Source: Hirudinaria manillensis (Eukaryota; Annelida; Clitellata; Hirudinida; Hirudinidae). From it: a DNA stretch of 64,000 bases. The notes under the pieces were generated by a model, which was given only the letters and a program-made list of their open reading frames with translations, did no database searches and was not told where the DNA came from. Position 1 is the stretch's first letter. The number at the start of each line of letters is the position of its first letter. Positions 1-12,400 of this stretch are shown here, piece by piece. The stretch is taken from assembly GCA_034509925.1 (NCBI GenBank), contig CM067531.1, forward strand, positions 4,620,001 through 4,684,000, given 5' to 3'. Position numbers and translations under genes: made by a program.

Positions 1-332
1 GTTTCAAGACAAGAACAAAGAGGAAAAGAGATTGTTTCACTGGGTTCTTTATGTCTCAGTCTCCACGTTTACTGCTGATGACAGTTCACATATCAGGCAG
101 ACGTCTGACGTGAAAATAACTCAGCATAATGTGCCAATAATTCTTCCAAGTAGTCCACAATCAATCTGGAACGAAGTTTCCGGACCGAAATATCGGACTC
201 GAATAACTCTCCGGCATATCCTTGCAATGTTGAGTCATTTTTCTATCGTTTCATCCGACTTGAAGAATTCTTTTCGAGAAATAATTTCAAATAAAAAAAG
301 AAGAAAATTGAAAACTCGAAGGTGGTTGAAAA
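1..332. other. Unassigned sequence
   Basis: I recognise no gene or repeat here. Because the neighbouring retrotransposon loses recognisable homology near position 430 and its reading frame closes at 333, this stretch is probably the host flank of a truncated element. It could also be a diverged part of the element. No LTR-like sequence is visible. Confidence 0.4.
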
Positions 333-3300
333 TCAACCATTAAATTTGATTGAAATCAATCGGCCACGAACATCCAGTTCACCATCAGCAGCCGAAGGGC
401 AAATTGGAGCAACGCTGGAAAAACTCCTTTGGCCTCCCAAGGAATGTAACTCTAATGGCACCCCGAATCGACTAATCCAATTATTTACGAGAGCATCAGC
501 TACATTTTCCGCCTCCTGATTTGGCAGTGCAAACGCTTCGGTCCATTTGGTGAAGTAATCGCTGATCACTAATATGTACCGATTTCCCTTCTTTGATGCA
601 GGGAATGGTCCGGCAATATCCAAAGCTATTCTTTCAAAAGGTACTCCCACATTATAGGGTTGCATTAAACCTTTAGTCTTCTTTTGAGGACCTTTACTGG
701 TTGCGCAATTATTGCAATTTCTACACCACTCCTCAACGTCTTGTTTGTAGTGCAACCAGTAAAACCTCTCCCTCACCTTCCTGATGGTTTTATTCACTCC
801 TAGGTGTCCACCTGAGGTTCCGTTATGGAATTCTTGTAACACCTCAGAGACGCAAGATCTCGGAAGTACTATTTGAAGGTGATAGTCGGTGCCATCCTCT
901 GTTTCCCACTTCCTATGTAGGAGTCCATTACTAATTCTCAAGGAATCCCACTGTGCCCAATAGGACTTAGTAACTTCTCCGTGCTCCGCTATCTGTTGCC
1001 AATCTGGTTTCACCCCGGCCTCCATCCACTGTAGTATGGGTGCAAGTGCTTCGTCTCTTAATTGTAGATCTCGTAACCCGCTTTCTGTCCAGGGTTCGGG
1101 AGCCGTGATACGAATTTGTCGACATTCTTCGGTCTCCTGTTTTTTCTCTGCGTTGTTGCAGTGCCTGCAGTTAAGTTGACAAGGACGTCGTGATAGCGCA
1201 TCAGCGTTGTTGTGTATTTGACCTCTCCTGTGTTCAATATTGAACTGAAAACCCTGTAGTCTTTCAATCCACCTCGCCATTTGACCTTCTGGGTTCTTAA
1301 AGTTTAACAGCCACCTCAGAGAGGCGTGATCCGTTCTTAGCAAAAACGGCTGGCCCAAAAGATATTTCTGGAAGTGTTTCATGGATTCTACTGCTGCTAA
1401 TAATTCTCTCCTGGTTACGCAATAGTTTCTTTCCGCTTTGGACAGTGAACGACTATAGAATGCTAGAACTTTTTCTTCGTTTTCAACCTGCTGGGAAAGA
1501 ACTGCCCCGATTCCACAGTTACTGGCATCTGTATCGAGGATAAAAGGTAATCCGGGAATAGGATATGCCAGGATCGGTGCCGTTGTCATAGCTTCTTTCA
1601 GATTATTAAATGCTTTCTCACAGCTGCCGTTCCAGATAAATGGCTTGCCTTTTACAGTAAGCTCATGAAGGCTTTTTGCGATGTTTGAAAAGTTGGCAAT
1701 AAATCGTCTGTAATAGGTACAAAGTCCTAAGAAGCTTTGAAGTTCTTGGATATTTTTGGGTACGGGCCAATTTTTCACTACATCGACTTTATCTGGATCT
1801 GTACTAACACCTTCAGAAGACACGATATGGCCAAGGTATTTGACTTCTTTTTTAAAGAGTGAGCATTTCTTTGGACTCAGTTTCATGCCTGCCTCTCTAA
1901 TCCTACTAAACACTTCTCGGAGGTTGTCTAAATGTTCTCCAAATGTTTTTCCGACAACAATTATGTCATCTAAATATACCAGGCATACTTTCCAGTTGAG
2001 TCCCCTTAGTATGTGTTCCATTAATCTTTCAAACGTCGCGGGGGCATTGCATAGCCCGAACGGCATGACAGTGAATTGCCATAATCCTTCACCTGTCGAG
2101 AAGGCCGTTTTTTCTCTATCGTCCGGATGTAACTCCACCTGCCAGTAACCACTTTTGAGATCTAACGTGGAAAAAATTTTTGATCCCGAGAGAGTGTCTA
2201 AAGTATCATCGATTCTAGGTAAGGGGTAGCTGTCCTTAAGTGTCATTTCGTTCAGCTTTCTATAGTCGACACAAAAACGAAGTGATCCATCTTTCTTTTT
2301 AACGAGTACTACTGGTGAGCTCCAGGGGCTATTTGACGGTTCAATAACCCCTTGGTCTTGCATTTCTTTTATCATTTCCTTGGCGTTTGCTCTTGTAGCT
2401 AACGGAAGTGGACGGGGGTTTTGTCGAATGGGTTTAGCACCGGCCGTATTTATTTGATGTTGCACGAGGTTAGTCCTACCCAAAGGGCTGTCTTGTTCAG
2501 CCATTATATCCTGAAATTCGCTAAGCAGCTTTTCCGCTTGTTGATAATCTTCTTTTTGTAGGGTTTTGTTTAAATCTTTCAGGAGATTGTCCACCAATGG
2601 TTTAGGCATGGCATCCCTTTTTCTATGCTTATTTCCACTTCCATCTAATGTTAATATGTGTTCTAGATTCCTGCAAAGTGCGATAGGTGTTCCTGCTTTG
2701 ATCTGTTGTTCCTGGTCAGATAGATTCATTACCCTCAGTGGAACTCTGCCGGTGTTTAGCTTGACTAGTGCTCGTCCTATTAGTAGTCCTTGGCCAATGC
2801 CCGATTGATCTTCGACTGCTCCTATACCAAATTTTGTGTGGTCGCCCTCTAGCCCGCCCCAAATTAAACTTTCCGACTGTGCTGGGATGGTCTCGTCCTG
2901 CAATACTTTTACAAATGTGTCTTTGATTTCTGTACCCCCGTAATTTAAAGGAATCTCCATCGTTCCTTGTTGAAGGGTACCGCCCTTCATGTCAATGGAA
3001 ATTCCATAGCGTCGCATGAAATCCAATCCCAGTATACATTCATCTGTTATATTGGCTATCATAAATTCCTGTTCGAATGACTTGCCTCCTAAATCCACTG
3101 TAATAGTTGTGGTTCCTTGAACTGGCACTAATTCTCCGGTGGCTGTTTTTAGCTTGTAGTTGTTGGTCGTTACTTTACTGTTTCCTGCCAACTTTGGTTG
3201 GACAATAGATGTAGATGCCCCTGTGTCTATTACAAGATTATATTCCTTCCCTCCAATTTTTCCTTTAACCTCTAGTGATGATCCTTTTCCCAATGCCGTA

Positions 3301-4799
3301 ACGTGAAAGACGAGTGGGGCATTTCGAGTTTGCTGAAACGATCTTTGCCCCTTAAAATCAGAAGCTTCAGGTTTTTCTGATTTATAGGGCTCTCTCCAGT
3401 ACTGCTGTTTTTTGGAGAAGGTCGTTCTACATTCTCGGGCTAAATGGCCTGGCTTGTTACACCTGAAGCACCTTGGTCTTCTATCTATTTCCTGGAATCT
3501 TAAGTTTCTTGGGGGCTTGCTGAAGTCATTGATTTGTCGGGCTATTTTTTTAATCATCTCTCTGTCTTTGTCATTATCTTTATCTTTCTCCTTGCCTCTG
3601 TTTTCCTGAGCTTCAATTTTCTTTACATTCAAGCTTTTTTGGATTGAGGCTCTTGCCGCTTCTATGGAGATTGCAAACGCCAATGCTTCATGGCTGGCCT
3701 TTATTCCATGAATTTTTAGTGCCATTTTGGTTTCCGCATCCCTTATCCCATCAACGAAGGCGTCAGTTACAATGTTTTCAATGAAATCTGTTGACTGTCC
3801 TGGATGGGCTAAGTATGCGAGCCTTCTGACATCAGCCTCTAATTCTTGGAGTGATTCGCCCTGTTTTTGCGTACGGTTTTTTAATTCGTTTTTATGTACT
3901 TCCAGCATGTGGCCATTCCCAAATCTTCTTTCCATTGCTTCTGCTATCTCCGAATAAGCTTTACAGTGCAGCATTGTTTGCAAAAGCTCGGCTGCCTTTC
4001 CTCGCAGTATCATTATCAGCTCTGTTGCTTTTTCCTCTTCGGTCCACTTGTTACGTTCAGCGGCAATTTCAAACTGATGTCTGAACACTGCCCATGGCCC
4101 TTGTCCGTCGAATAATGGTGGTCTTGTCGTTTTCTCTCTTCCATATGTCTCTGTTTTCGATTCATTGTACTTTTTAAATTTCTCTCTTTCTTTTCTCTGT
4201 TCTTCTTTTAGTTCATCTATTTCTGCTCTGACCTGTTTTCTTAAGTCGGCCATCTCCTGTTCCGTGTGTGATATGAGGTTGGCTACGTCAGTTTTTACCT
4301 CTTCCCGTAGGACATCCATGGCTACCTGGAAGTTGGCTATATCGGATTTCACATCTGACCGCAAAATATCATTGTTGGATTGCATATCCGACCGCAGAGT
4401 ATCAATGTCACATTTCATATCTGACCGCAAAGCATCAATGCTGCAAATCATATCTGACCGTAAAACATTATTGTCTGACCGCAAAGCATCCATGCCGCAA
4501 GACATATCTGACCGTAAAACATCATTATCTGACCGCAAAGTATTCAAGCCGCAAGTCATATCTGACCGCAAAGCCTCCAGGGCATTATTGTTGGCTTCCA
4601 GGGCAGTCTGAAGGGCTTCCCATTGTTTTTCTTTTTGAACCCCAAATTCATACTCCGACGGATCGTGATTATTTTCCAAAAGCCATTCCTCGAGCCGTCC
4701 TTGCAGTTCGGCTTTTGGGCCAGTTGCATCCAGGCCTCGATTCCTTAGTTCTCGTCTCAAATCGGGAACGCGCAAATCGTCCAGTATTTTAGGTCCCAT
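333..4799 (-). CDS. Ty3/Gypsy Gag-Pol polyprotein, truncated in integrase
   Basis: A single frame of 1,488 residues from the ATG at 4799; the longer frame reaching 4880 has no ATG and overlaps the primer site. Domains in order: an N-terminal SAP domain (residues about 3-40, ILDDLRVPDLRRELRNRGL); a coiled coil with eight LRSD repeats (about 4340-4570 nt); a retrotransposon Gag region; a CCHC zinc knuckle (CFRCNKPGHLARECR, near 3430-3475); an aspartic protease (LVIDTGAST, near 3210-3240); reverse transcriptase with YLDD (near 1970); RNase H (DTDASNCGIGAVLS); the HHCC zinc finger; and the first part of the integrase core (ALDIAGPF). Homology stops after FGVPLELHS near 440, so the second catalytic Asp and the Glu are missing. 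Frames upstream of the break are open, so the copy looks fairly young but cannot integrate by itself. Confidence 0.93.
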   Translation of the reverse strand: MGPKILDDLRVPDLRRELRNRGLDATGPKAELQGRLEEWLLENNHDPSEYEFGVQKEKQWEALQTALEANNNALEALRSDMTCGLNTLRSDNDVLRSDMSCGMDALRSDNNVLRSDMICSIDALRSDMKCDIDTLRSDMQSNNDILRSDVKSDIANFQVAMDVLREEVKTDVANLISHTEQEMADLRKQVRAEIDELKEEQRKEREKFKKYNESKTETYGREKTTRPPLFDGQGPWAVFRHQFEIAAERNKWTEEEKATELIMILRGKAAELLQTMLHCKAYSEIAEAMERRFGNGHMLEVHKNELKNRTQKQGESLQELEADVRRLAYLAHPGQSTDFIENIVTDAFVDGIRDAETKMALKIHGIKASHEALAFAISIEAARASIQKSLNVKKIEAQENRGKEKDKDNDKDREMIKKIARQINDFSKPPRNLRFQEIDRRPRCFRCNKPGHLARECRTTFSKKQQYWREPYKSEKPEASDFKGQRSFQQTRNAPLVFHVTALGKGSSLEVKGKIGGKEYNLVIDTGASTSIVQPKLAGNSKVTTNNYKLKTATGELVPVQGTTTITVDLGGKSFEQEFMIANITDECILGLDFMRRYGISIDMKGGTLQQGTMEIPLNYGGTEIKDTFVKVLQDETIPAQSESLIWGGLEGDHTKFGIGAVEDQSGIGQGLLIGRALVKLNTGRVPLRVMNLSDQEQQIKAGTPIALCRNLEHILTLDGSGNKHRKRDAMPKPLVDNLLKDLNKTLQKEDYQQAEKLLSEFQDIMAEQDSPLGRTNLVQHQINTAGAKPIRQNPRPLPLATRANAKEMIKEMQDQGVIEPSNSPWSSPVVLVKKKDGSLRFCVDYRKLNEMTLKDSYPLPRIDDTLDTLSGSKIFSTLDLKSGYWQVELHPDDREKTAFSTGEGLWQFTVMPFGLCNAPATFERLMEHILRGLNWKVCLVYLDDIIVVGKTFGEHLDNLREVFSRIREAGMKLSPKKCSLFKKEVKYLGHIVSSEGVSTDPDKVDVVKNWPVPKNIQELQSFLGLCTYYRRFIANFSNIAKSLHELTVKGKPFIWNGSCEKAFNNLKEAMTTAPILAYPIPGLPFILDTDASNCGIGAVLSQQVENEEKVLAFYSRSLSKAERNYCVTRRELLAAVESMKHFQKYLLGQPFLLRTDHASLRWLLNFKNPEGQMARWIERLQGFQFNIEHRRGQIHNNADALSRRPCQLNCRHCNNAEKKQETEECRQIRITAPEPWTESGLRDLQLRDEALAPILQWMEAGVKPDWQQIAEHGEVTKSYWAQWDSLRISNGLLHRKWETEDGTDYHLQIVLPRSCVSEVLQEFHNGTSGGHLGVNKTIRKVRERFYWLHYKQDVEEWCRNCNNCATSKGPQKKTKGLMQPYNVGVPFERIALDIAGPFPASKKGNRYILVISDYFTKWTEAFALPNQEAENVADALVNNWISRFGVPLELHSLGGQRSFSSVAPICPSAADGELDVRGRLISIKFNG
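4340..4575 (-). repeat. LRSD repeat array inside Gag
   Basis: Eight copies of an LRSD core occur in the Gag coiled-coil region, spaced by 11 or 7 residues (LRSDMTCGLNT, then LRSDNDV, and so on). The alternation of hendecad and heptad spacing predicts a long coiled coil. The DNA repeat is visible as recurring copies of the plus-strand string TCTGACCG. Confidence 0.85.
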
Positions 4800-4861
4800 T
4801 TCTGTCGTCAAAAACTCGCTGTCTTTACCTCTAGTGAATCGATATCTCTTTACGACGTTAA

Positions 4862-4879
4862 ATCCCACTCCTGACACCA
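4862..4879 (-). promoter_or_regulatory. Primer-binding site, tRNA-Leu type
   Basis: On the minus strand the sequence TGGTGTCAGGAGTGGGAT follows the LTR end after one base. It complements the 3' end of animal tRNA-Leu(CAG), whose gene ends in AATCCCACTCCTGACA plus CCA (from memory). This marks the start of minus-strand DNA synthesis and fixes the LTR boundary. Confidence 0.85.
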
Positions 4880-4880
4880 A

Positions 4881-5101
4881 TGTTGTAACCCGGGGTCTGA
4901 TGAATTAATTAACGTAAGGATATCTTTATTGGATTTAACTAATGGCAAATACGGCTGGACGATTTGGTCGATTGCTTGTCCCGACGGAACTGCCTAATGA
5001 CCCGAATCGCTAGATACGACTTTGAAATAAAAGATTCTGAATATTAACTAAACTTAATTAATTAATTATTTAATTAATTAATTAATGTCAGGGATCCAAC
5101 A
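4881..5101 (-). repeat. 5' LTR of the truncated Gypsy element
   Basis: The minus-strand LTR begins TGTTGGATCCC at 5101 and ends in CA at 4881, next to the primer site. Both termini, including the terminal GACCCCGGGTTA segment, are shared with the LTR at 63230-63527, which defines the boundaries. It is about 221 bp, shorter than the second copy because the AT-rich interior differs. No matching 3' LTR is present because the element is truncated. Confidence 0.85.
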
Positions 5102-5332
5102 TTATTTAGTGTTATGCGATACGAAGATATACACACAAATTCGTTCTCGTGAAGTTAATAATGACGTAAATTATACGTTAATTTAATATTAAGAATATAA
5201 TATTCGAATAATATTCAAAGAAATTTTGATTTAAAGAATGCAAAAAGTGCATGCATCGGAAATGATTCGATTGATCTTATATTTACAAGCTGTTTTGTTG
5301 CGTTCCCGGTGGACAAATGGAAGTTATTTTAA

Positions 5333-5580
<248 letters not shown>

Positions 5581-8191
5581 GGATATTTTAAGTTATTGGA
5601 TTGTGTGAATATCGTGCGGCATCACGAACAAATCAACTTTTGTCTCGCATACTTATCTCTACTCTAGAAAAAAAAGAATGGCTTCCGATGACCACTGTTT
5701 GTTGACAATCTATCCTATTACAAATTAGTATCGATAGACTTTATGAAATGTAAACGTTATTCGATACCTTAGATGCATTTACTTATAATTTATGTATTCA
5801 TGCAAGCGATTGTGACTTGAAAGGTTTTAGTTTTGCCAGTTTTAAATCGTAAGTCAGTCTGAAAATTCGTTTCTGGATGTCTCCTTTGAAGCGGAGCATC
5901 GGACCAGGACGACAACGCAAGACCCTTCAAAATGCTTAACGTCTTCTGTGGATATGGTCCGATTGATATACTTTCTGCTGGGTCCATGGCAAAGGTCAAA
6001 AGTCGGCCTTACAGAAAATGCAGACGTTCGTGATATTCTCAGACAAAATCCATCGCCAAATTTTTTCAAGAACCAGAAAAAATAATAAAAAAAAAAGACG
6101 CAAATGCAAAAAACGTGTCCTGGGAGCTAGCTTCATCCCAGTTTCTCCACATTGTTTCTTTCATCTGAGCGTCTTCCTAAAACCTGGTTCTCATGAAATT
6201 CTAAGCTGAAAACAAACATCGACACCTTGAAAGTGTAATTTTGCTTGATATCAGTTTGTTTTTGAAATGATATCTTCTGTTATAAATGAATATAATAACG
6301 GCATTAATCATACAAGACTGTCGTATTACAGTTACTGAGTGCTCAGATTGGGTTCCCTCTCGAGAAATGAATTGCCAGGACAAATGCTTGCATTTCGTTT
6401 GAAATCTTTGCGAGCCAAAGAATGTGAAGATCCACGCCTTCCTTGTGAATAATTCGTTGTCAGGATTTTCTGATCAGGAATGACTAAATAATCGTGTTTT
6501 CATTCTAGCTTTCTCTAAACAAGTGGATTTCTTTACGAATTCAGATCAAGAAAGGGACACAAACAAATGTCACGCGAAGTCAATTCATGGTCATCTCGAA
6601 CATTAATTTGGTGATCAAGTTTAATAAGAAATTCTCAGTAGTTTGTTAACGTTTATTGAATCAACATCGCAGGAAGCAAACAACTAAAAAGATGCAAATT
6701 GCAAATAATGACATTTCGAGGGCGAATCGCTCCAAAGAAACGGAATGCGTGGCAGAAGTAGAGAACCTGATGGAATTCTGATTTAAGCTTTAAATTGAAT
6801 ATTTACATTTTCTTAGTAAGACATGTTTACATCGTTATTTGTTAATGTGTACAAGATTAAAATAATTTTAAACGGTATGAAGATAAAAATTATGAATAAT
6901 GGAAAAAATACATTTTTTTGTAGTCCCGATAACCTCTGAAAGACTTGGAAATGATTAAATTATGTGAAAGAAAGGTTTTAAAAAGAACTACTCGTGGGCG
7001 TACAAACGTGCTCATGATTTATCTATCCGTGAATTTTATGAATAAAACTTGAATATTGAAAATATTTATGCAGGAGTATTAAAAAGCGAATGTATTATTT
7101 GTTATTTATTAGAAAATCTTCTAACGGGATCAAGCTAACTGTTGATTTAAGAAAGAAATAAACAAAACCTTATTGAATCTCCTTCAGAAATCTAAAGGAC
7201 GATTAAAACCGGCGCTGAGTGGCAACTTTAGAATTTTATCAATGATTGATTGACTCAGAATCTAATTAAATGCCAATCTTTATTCAAAGCTTATTTCCAA
7301 TTAGTTTGGACTTCTTTTGATGCGACAATTCTATTCTCAGTGCCACACGTGCTCATTTTCGTTCACATTTTACATGTAACCCTAACCCTAGCCATTATAC
7401 TTTACACGTAAATGCGTGTATTTTCGGCCTTTGAATCGGTAAGATTGGTAGACTAGAAATTCATTGCCTGGCATTTCGTTTTCCGATGCTTGAGTCTAAG
7501 CAAGTGACGCGTAATGACCAGGATCACAGGCAGGCTGTGTTTGCAATCAGAGTACTTGATGAGGGCTTTAAAGAAAACGTAAGAAGACGTTGAATGGCTT
7601 TCAAATGGGTTTTTATTCTTATTTGATTTATGTGCCTTTTGAGGGAACTCAAAACCAACGGAATTTTCTTCACTGTGAAAGCGGGATGCATTAAAATTTA
7701 AGATATACATTATTTTTAATAAAATAATAAATAGTAAAATAATGATTCGAAAATAAATAAAAATGATTTAATAAAATAATTGGATTCAATTTAACTGTCA
7801 AATGAAGACGTTTGGTTGAACATGTGAAAACATTTTCAGTAACATTTCTTGAACCGAAAGAAGCAAAATCAAGACGTCACTTTGAAATGTTTTTCATCAA
7901 AAATTTCTAAAAATTAAAAAAACAAAACAGAGTCGCAGAGTTTGAAATTCAAAATTCAACCGTTATTTGGCGCCATCGTTGGCAGATGTTTTTGTTTTAT
8001 CGACGTGCGATTACATACGACTTGTTTATGGATGGGAGTCACGGGTTATGGTCAATCTTTACGTTATTTTATCATTATTATTTCATGACGACAATTTAGT
8101 GTTAGATTGTTGACTTGCGATGTCGACCGAATTCATTTCGTTTTGGCGGAAATGATTTGTTTAGGGTGTTTACGATGCCGTTATTTCGTTA

Positions 8192-8368
8192 TTAACCCTT
8201 GGATGCCCAACGGAGGGGGGTGGAGGTACAGTTGTATCCCCAACGTTTGTGGTTTTTTTTTAAATCCTGGAACCTATTTTTGAAATTTTTCCATGAAATT
8301 TATGTGATTTTTAGCAAAAAGTACAAAAAAAGTACATTTCCATTCCCCCCCGTTGGGCACTAAGGTTA
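8192..8368. mobile_element. Degenerate MITE-like inverted-repeat element
   Basis: The left end TTAACCCTTGGATGCCCAACGG and the right end (reverse complement TAACCTTAGTGCCCAACGGG) form imperfect terminal inverted repeats of about 24-28 bp around roughly 120 bp of AT-rich DNA. A TTAA followed by CCC at the left end recalls piggyBac-type elements, but the right-hand TTAA is not intact. There is no coding capacity. Confidence 0.55.
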
Positions 8369-9387
8369 CGGACGAGTGTTCACAAACATTCTAGATTTTT
8401 TAAAAATAACAATTGCAATATTACATATGACAACATGTGTTATTATGTCATACAAAATATAATATAAAAAATGTTTATTAAACATAACATACTTTGGATG
8501 TACTTCCATCGAAAGGACTCGGATTTGCAAACTTTCGTGCCGCTGATGTTGACGGGAAGGTACTGTGACGTTTGCGATTGTAAGATGCTGCTGGGTGCTA
8601 ACAGAGATAATGGGACAGGTAGCAGGGGTAGCATGGGGTCAGGGGCAAAAAATTTGGGCGTTTTGCCCCGGGCGCCAAATATCCTTGCCACGGCATTGGA
8701 TACTTGTTCTTGGTCGGGTTACACGTGCTCATTTCGAATACGCAAACCATACGTGATCCATCACCTTCCCTTATTGAATTATCCGTGCTCTAAATTTTTC
8801 TATTTCCATTATTTCAACGCATGGAAAGCCATTTTTGCAAAATAGTTTTTTTTTCTTAGTGGTTATTAAATGCATAAAATATTAAACATGAACATGAACG
8901 TGACTATAGCTAAAGCTAAACGACAAAAACCAAAAAAAACTGTTACACTCTATTTTCTCTTGTCTAACGCTATTACATTAATGTGCAAGCGGTCATCGGA
9001 TGACCCTTCATTTTGTTTAGAAAGAAAAATAAATAAACAAATAATTAATTAATTAAATAAATAAATAAAAATTCCAATTGAATAGGATGAAACTGAGACT
9101 TAAGAAGTCATTCATTTGGCTGTTCTTGGCTTAATTAACTCTTGTTTGGACTGTTTCTTAACTACCTCCTAATTGACGATTAGTTGCATATTTTTTAGAA
9201 CGTCCATGTTTCTAATGACCGTCTGATGGATGTTTTTATGGAACAAAGTATTCGTCGAAAGACTCTTAAAGGGTTTTAAATTCCTGGTAGGGGGTCCACA
9301 ATAATTTCCAATTTGAGGCCGAACTTATGAATATTTAACATGCTCGTTTTTAAATCATAAACGACTTTGCTTAAAGTTTGACGTATT

Positions 9388-9452
9388 TAATAATAATAAT
9401 AATAATAAATAATAATAATAATAAAATTTAATAATAATAATAAATAATAATA
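9388..9452. repeat. (AAT)n microsatellite
   Basis: An interrupted run of TAA/AAT trinucleotides. Confidence 0.95.
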
Positions 9453-12400
9453 GAGCCACCAAGCGAATTGTTAACAAAAAAAGACACTTCTCGTTAACAA
9501 TTATAATCAGCTTTAAATCACGAAAAGTTCCAACTTAATAAATGGCTGATGTCGTGGGAAAGCTAATAATTCTTCGCCCGATCACTTGACACCTGTCTCA
9601 CGTGACGAATGGCGCTAAAAAAAAACTAATATGGTTGCCATCTTGTTATTAACTGTACGTGATCTGCCGCGAACAACTATCTGGTAGTAACTCACGAGAT
9701 GCAGCAAAGCAACATAAGATTACCAACCCGGAAACTCGTTTGATTTACGAGTCTGGATTGCGTAGGACAGAATCAACGTGCGCTTTGATGGGTTGCTCGG
9801 AGCTTTGAACCAGAAAATGATATTCACAAAGAACAGTCTCCTGACAGTTATCTGGTCCGCGTGTCTTTCTGACATGCGTACTCTTATATTGGCTCAGACG
9901 TGCTTTCGCGGATATTCTGTAAATCATCGGGCAATATCCAAAAGCAAAATATTTCTCAGAGGTTAAACCCGTCTTGAGATTTATGGAGGTGGGGATGTTA
10001 AATCGTTCACAGGTGTCCTTTCTCCTTTCATCAATAAAAGTAGGTGCAGCATTTTTCTAACGGATAGTTGGAGCATGTTTGACTTTGTTTATAATAATCA
10101 AGCATTGATATGGCATTAGTTTTTATCCATTTTGTTTTGTAATTGAAGTCTCACCAATGTCAGTGTAATTATAAGTGAATAATTTTCACAAAATTTCAAA
10201 TATTTCAAAGATGGGAAGAGACGCACGTTTGATATGTCTATCCAAGTTTCGTTATTATTCCAACTTTGTTCGAATCGTCATGGGAGAGCATTCCTAACAA
10301 TCCAATTATAAAGAAGACGTCTATTACAATAATCTATAACAGCACAAAGTTTTTGAAATATTATCATCTGAACATAATCATCATTAGCGAGGCCACGGGG
10401 TTACTGGGTGCTCCTTGCTCGAGTTTTTTTTTTTTGGGGGGTGGCTGAAAATATTAGAAATTATTTTGCCAAGGTCTTGGGTCTTTTTTTTAACCCCTTG
10501 GATTACCAAGCAGTCAATTTAATTAATTTTAAACTTTGATGTCAAAAGGGGCTTTTTTTAACTTAAATTTTATGGCTTTCACTGAATATTAAAGTTTTCA
10601 TTAAAATCATTAAAAATAAATAAATTGCGTAGAGTTTATTTTTGATGGCTCAAATGAAAAACCATAATCTTCAAATGTGCTTTAAATATTTGCTGATCGA
10701 ATTGACTTGAATTTATTATCTTTATGTATTTCTGACTTTAAACATTTGCTGGTAACTTGCATAATTTAGCTTTATATTGTGTTACTCTTTCCTGCCATTT
10801 TGAAATTGAAGCTTGCTTTTAAATTATTAAATTCAAATCGAGTTTAATTGAAGCAAATTCAAATAAATTTGTTTCACCCCCTGGTGTCAACTTTTGTTGG
10901 TTCGTGAAAGCAACTATTGTAACGCATGGACGATGATGATGATGAATGGAATGGATTACCAGGTGATGAAAAGTAATTTACAGACAAATGATCGTGTTTG
11001 TCAGATTTTGACGAAGCAGAAGAAATAAATGTTCTCAGACACCAAAACAAATATTGTTGATAAAAGAAATATCGTCCATGAAATCAAAAGATAATAAAGA
11101 GACTTGTTAGTGCAATCTAATCTGTTAAATAAAGACATGGAATGCAACAAAACGTTATCGCAAAAAAAATTACCTCGAGGAAAAAACTGCGATAATGTGA
11201 TGTCACTTTTTAATCTTTTTCTTCCTGACATTCAAAATTTATGGTCGTTACTTACAAAATCAAGATGGCGGAGGTGCCATTCAACAAAGGAAAATAATTG
11301 ATGAGACCGAGCTTTTAAAAATGGATGATTTAACAACATTTATTACTATTTATAACTCTGGAAGTAAATTTATTTCTGACCTTTCGACGACCGTGGAAGG
11401 AATAAAGTAAAGGAAATTGAATAAAATAACGTGAAGAAACTGATTCTTGCCAAATATAAAAGTTATTAGGTTTGATTGGTTGCTGTTGGAGACAAATATC
11501 CGCTTTTGAAGCATCCAGCCTTGGTATGTCAGAGGTTCTTTGGAATAATAATTTGGCAGGTGTCCAAAATATAGGAAAAATAATTTATTTTATTATTGAA
11601 GTTGAAGTTTATTAAGATTGTTGAAATGTCTCAAATTATGAAAAGGTAATTTGGTTATTTTGGTAATTTAAAAAAAATAAATAAAGTAAAACCATTGAAA
11701 CAAGAAAGTGAATTTCGTGACAAATTGAAGAATGAAAATCTGGAAAGTCGTTGACAAGAATTTATTTAGTATGAATTGTTAATTATTTACATAATAATAT
11801 ACTAATAATACTAATTATTTATATTTACATTATTAATTTACATTGGATACATTTATAGGCACATTAGTAAACACCTCTGGAGAGTTTCTTTTTGATTAAT
11901 TCGGCAGAATGTATGGCATCTCCGTGAGATGCAACGCATAAAAATCTTTTAATAGCGGCAGGGTGTAATATATCGACGTATCGATTTCGTCAATCGTCAA
12001 TCAAGGCACTTCAATCAACATTGCCGAGACTTCATCACGCGATCCTTGGAGATCCATGACGGTCACGAGTAACCATAAGGTTTGCCTTCATATTGGACAA
12101 TAGCTTAACGGTTTTTATTTATTTATTTGTTTGTTTATTTATTCAGAAAATAGTAAATGTCGACTAAGGCTCTCTCATGCAGAAGTTAAGTTAGAAAACA
12201 TGAATATGCATCAGGGCCTTCTCAGCCGTATTTCCCATTAACATCAGAGAACCAAAGGATTTTCTTTTTCTTTTTTTTTTTTCTGGGTTGTTGTTGTTGT
12301 GATTGTTGTTGTCGTCGCTGATATTCGCCCTGAATTACCAACTCGTTGTTGAATAAACGATAGTTTTCTAACGATCAACCAAACTAATTTCTATGTCTTC

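Larger units (their letters stand above)
333..5101 (-). mobile_element. Truncated SAP-Gag Ty3/Gypsy retrotransposon
   Basis: The element comprises the LTR, primer site and Gag-Pol described separately. It lacks the 3' half of the integrase, the polypurine tract and the 3' LTR, so it is a 3'-deleted copy. Its homology edge is about 430; 333 is only the stop of the run-on frame. No target-site duplication can be assessed. Confidence 0.9.

Noticed and set aside
7376-7395. Telomere-like CCCTAACCCTAG
   Set aside because: Only about two units, with no array; chance occurrence is likely.
8443-8845. Overlapping frames around the GC-rich patch at 8.6 kb
   Set aside because: Both strands are open for about 80-120 codons, but neither shows domain features, splice context or repeat-free coding signal I could support.
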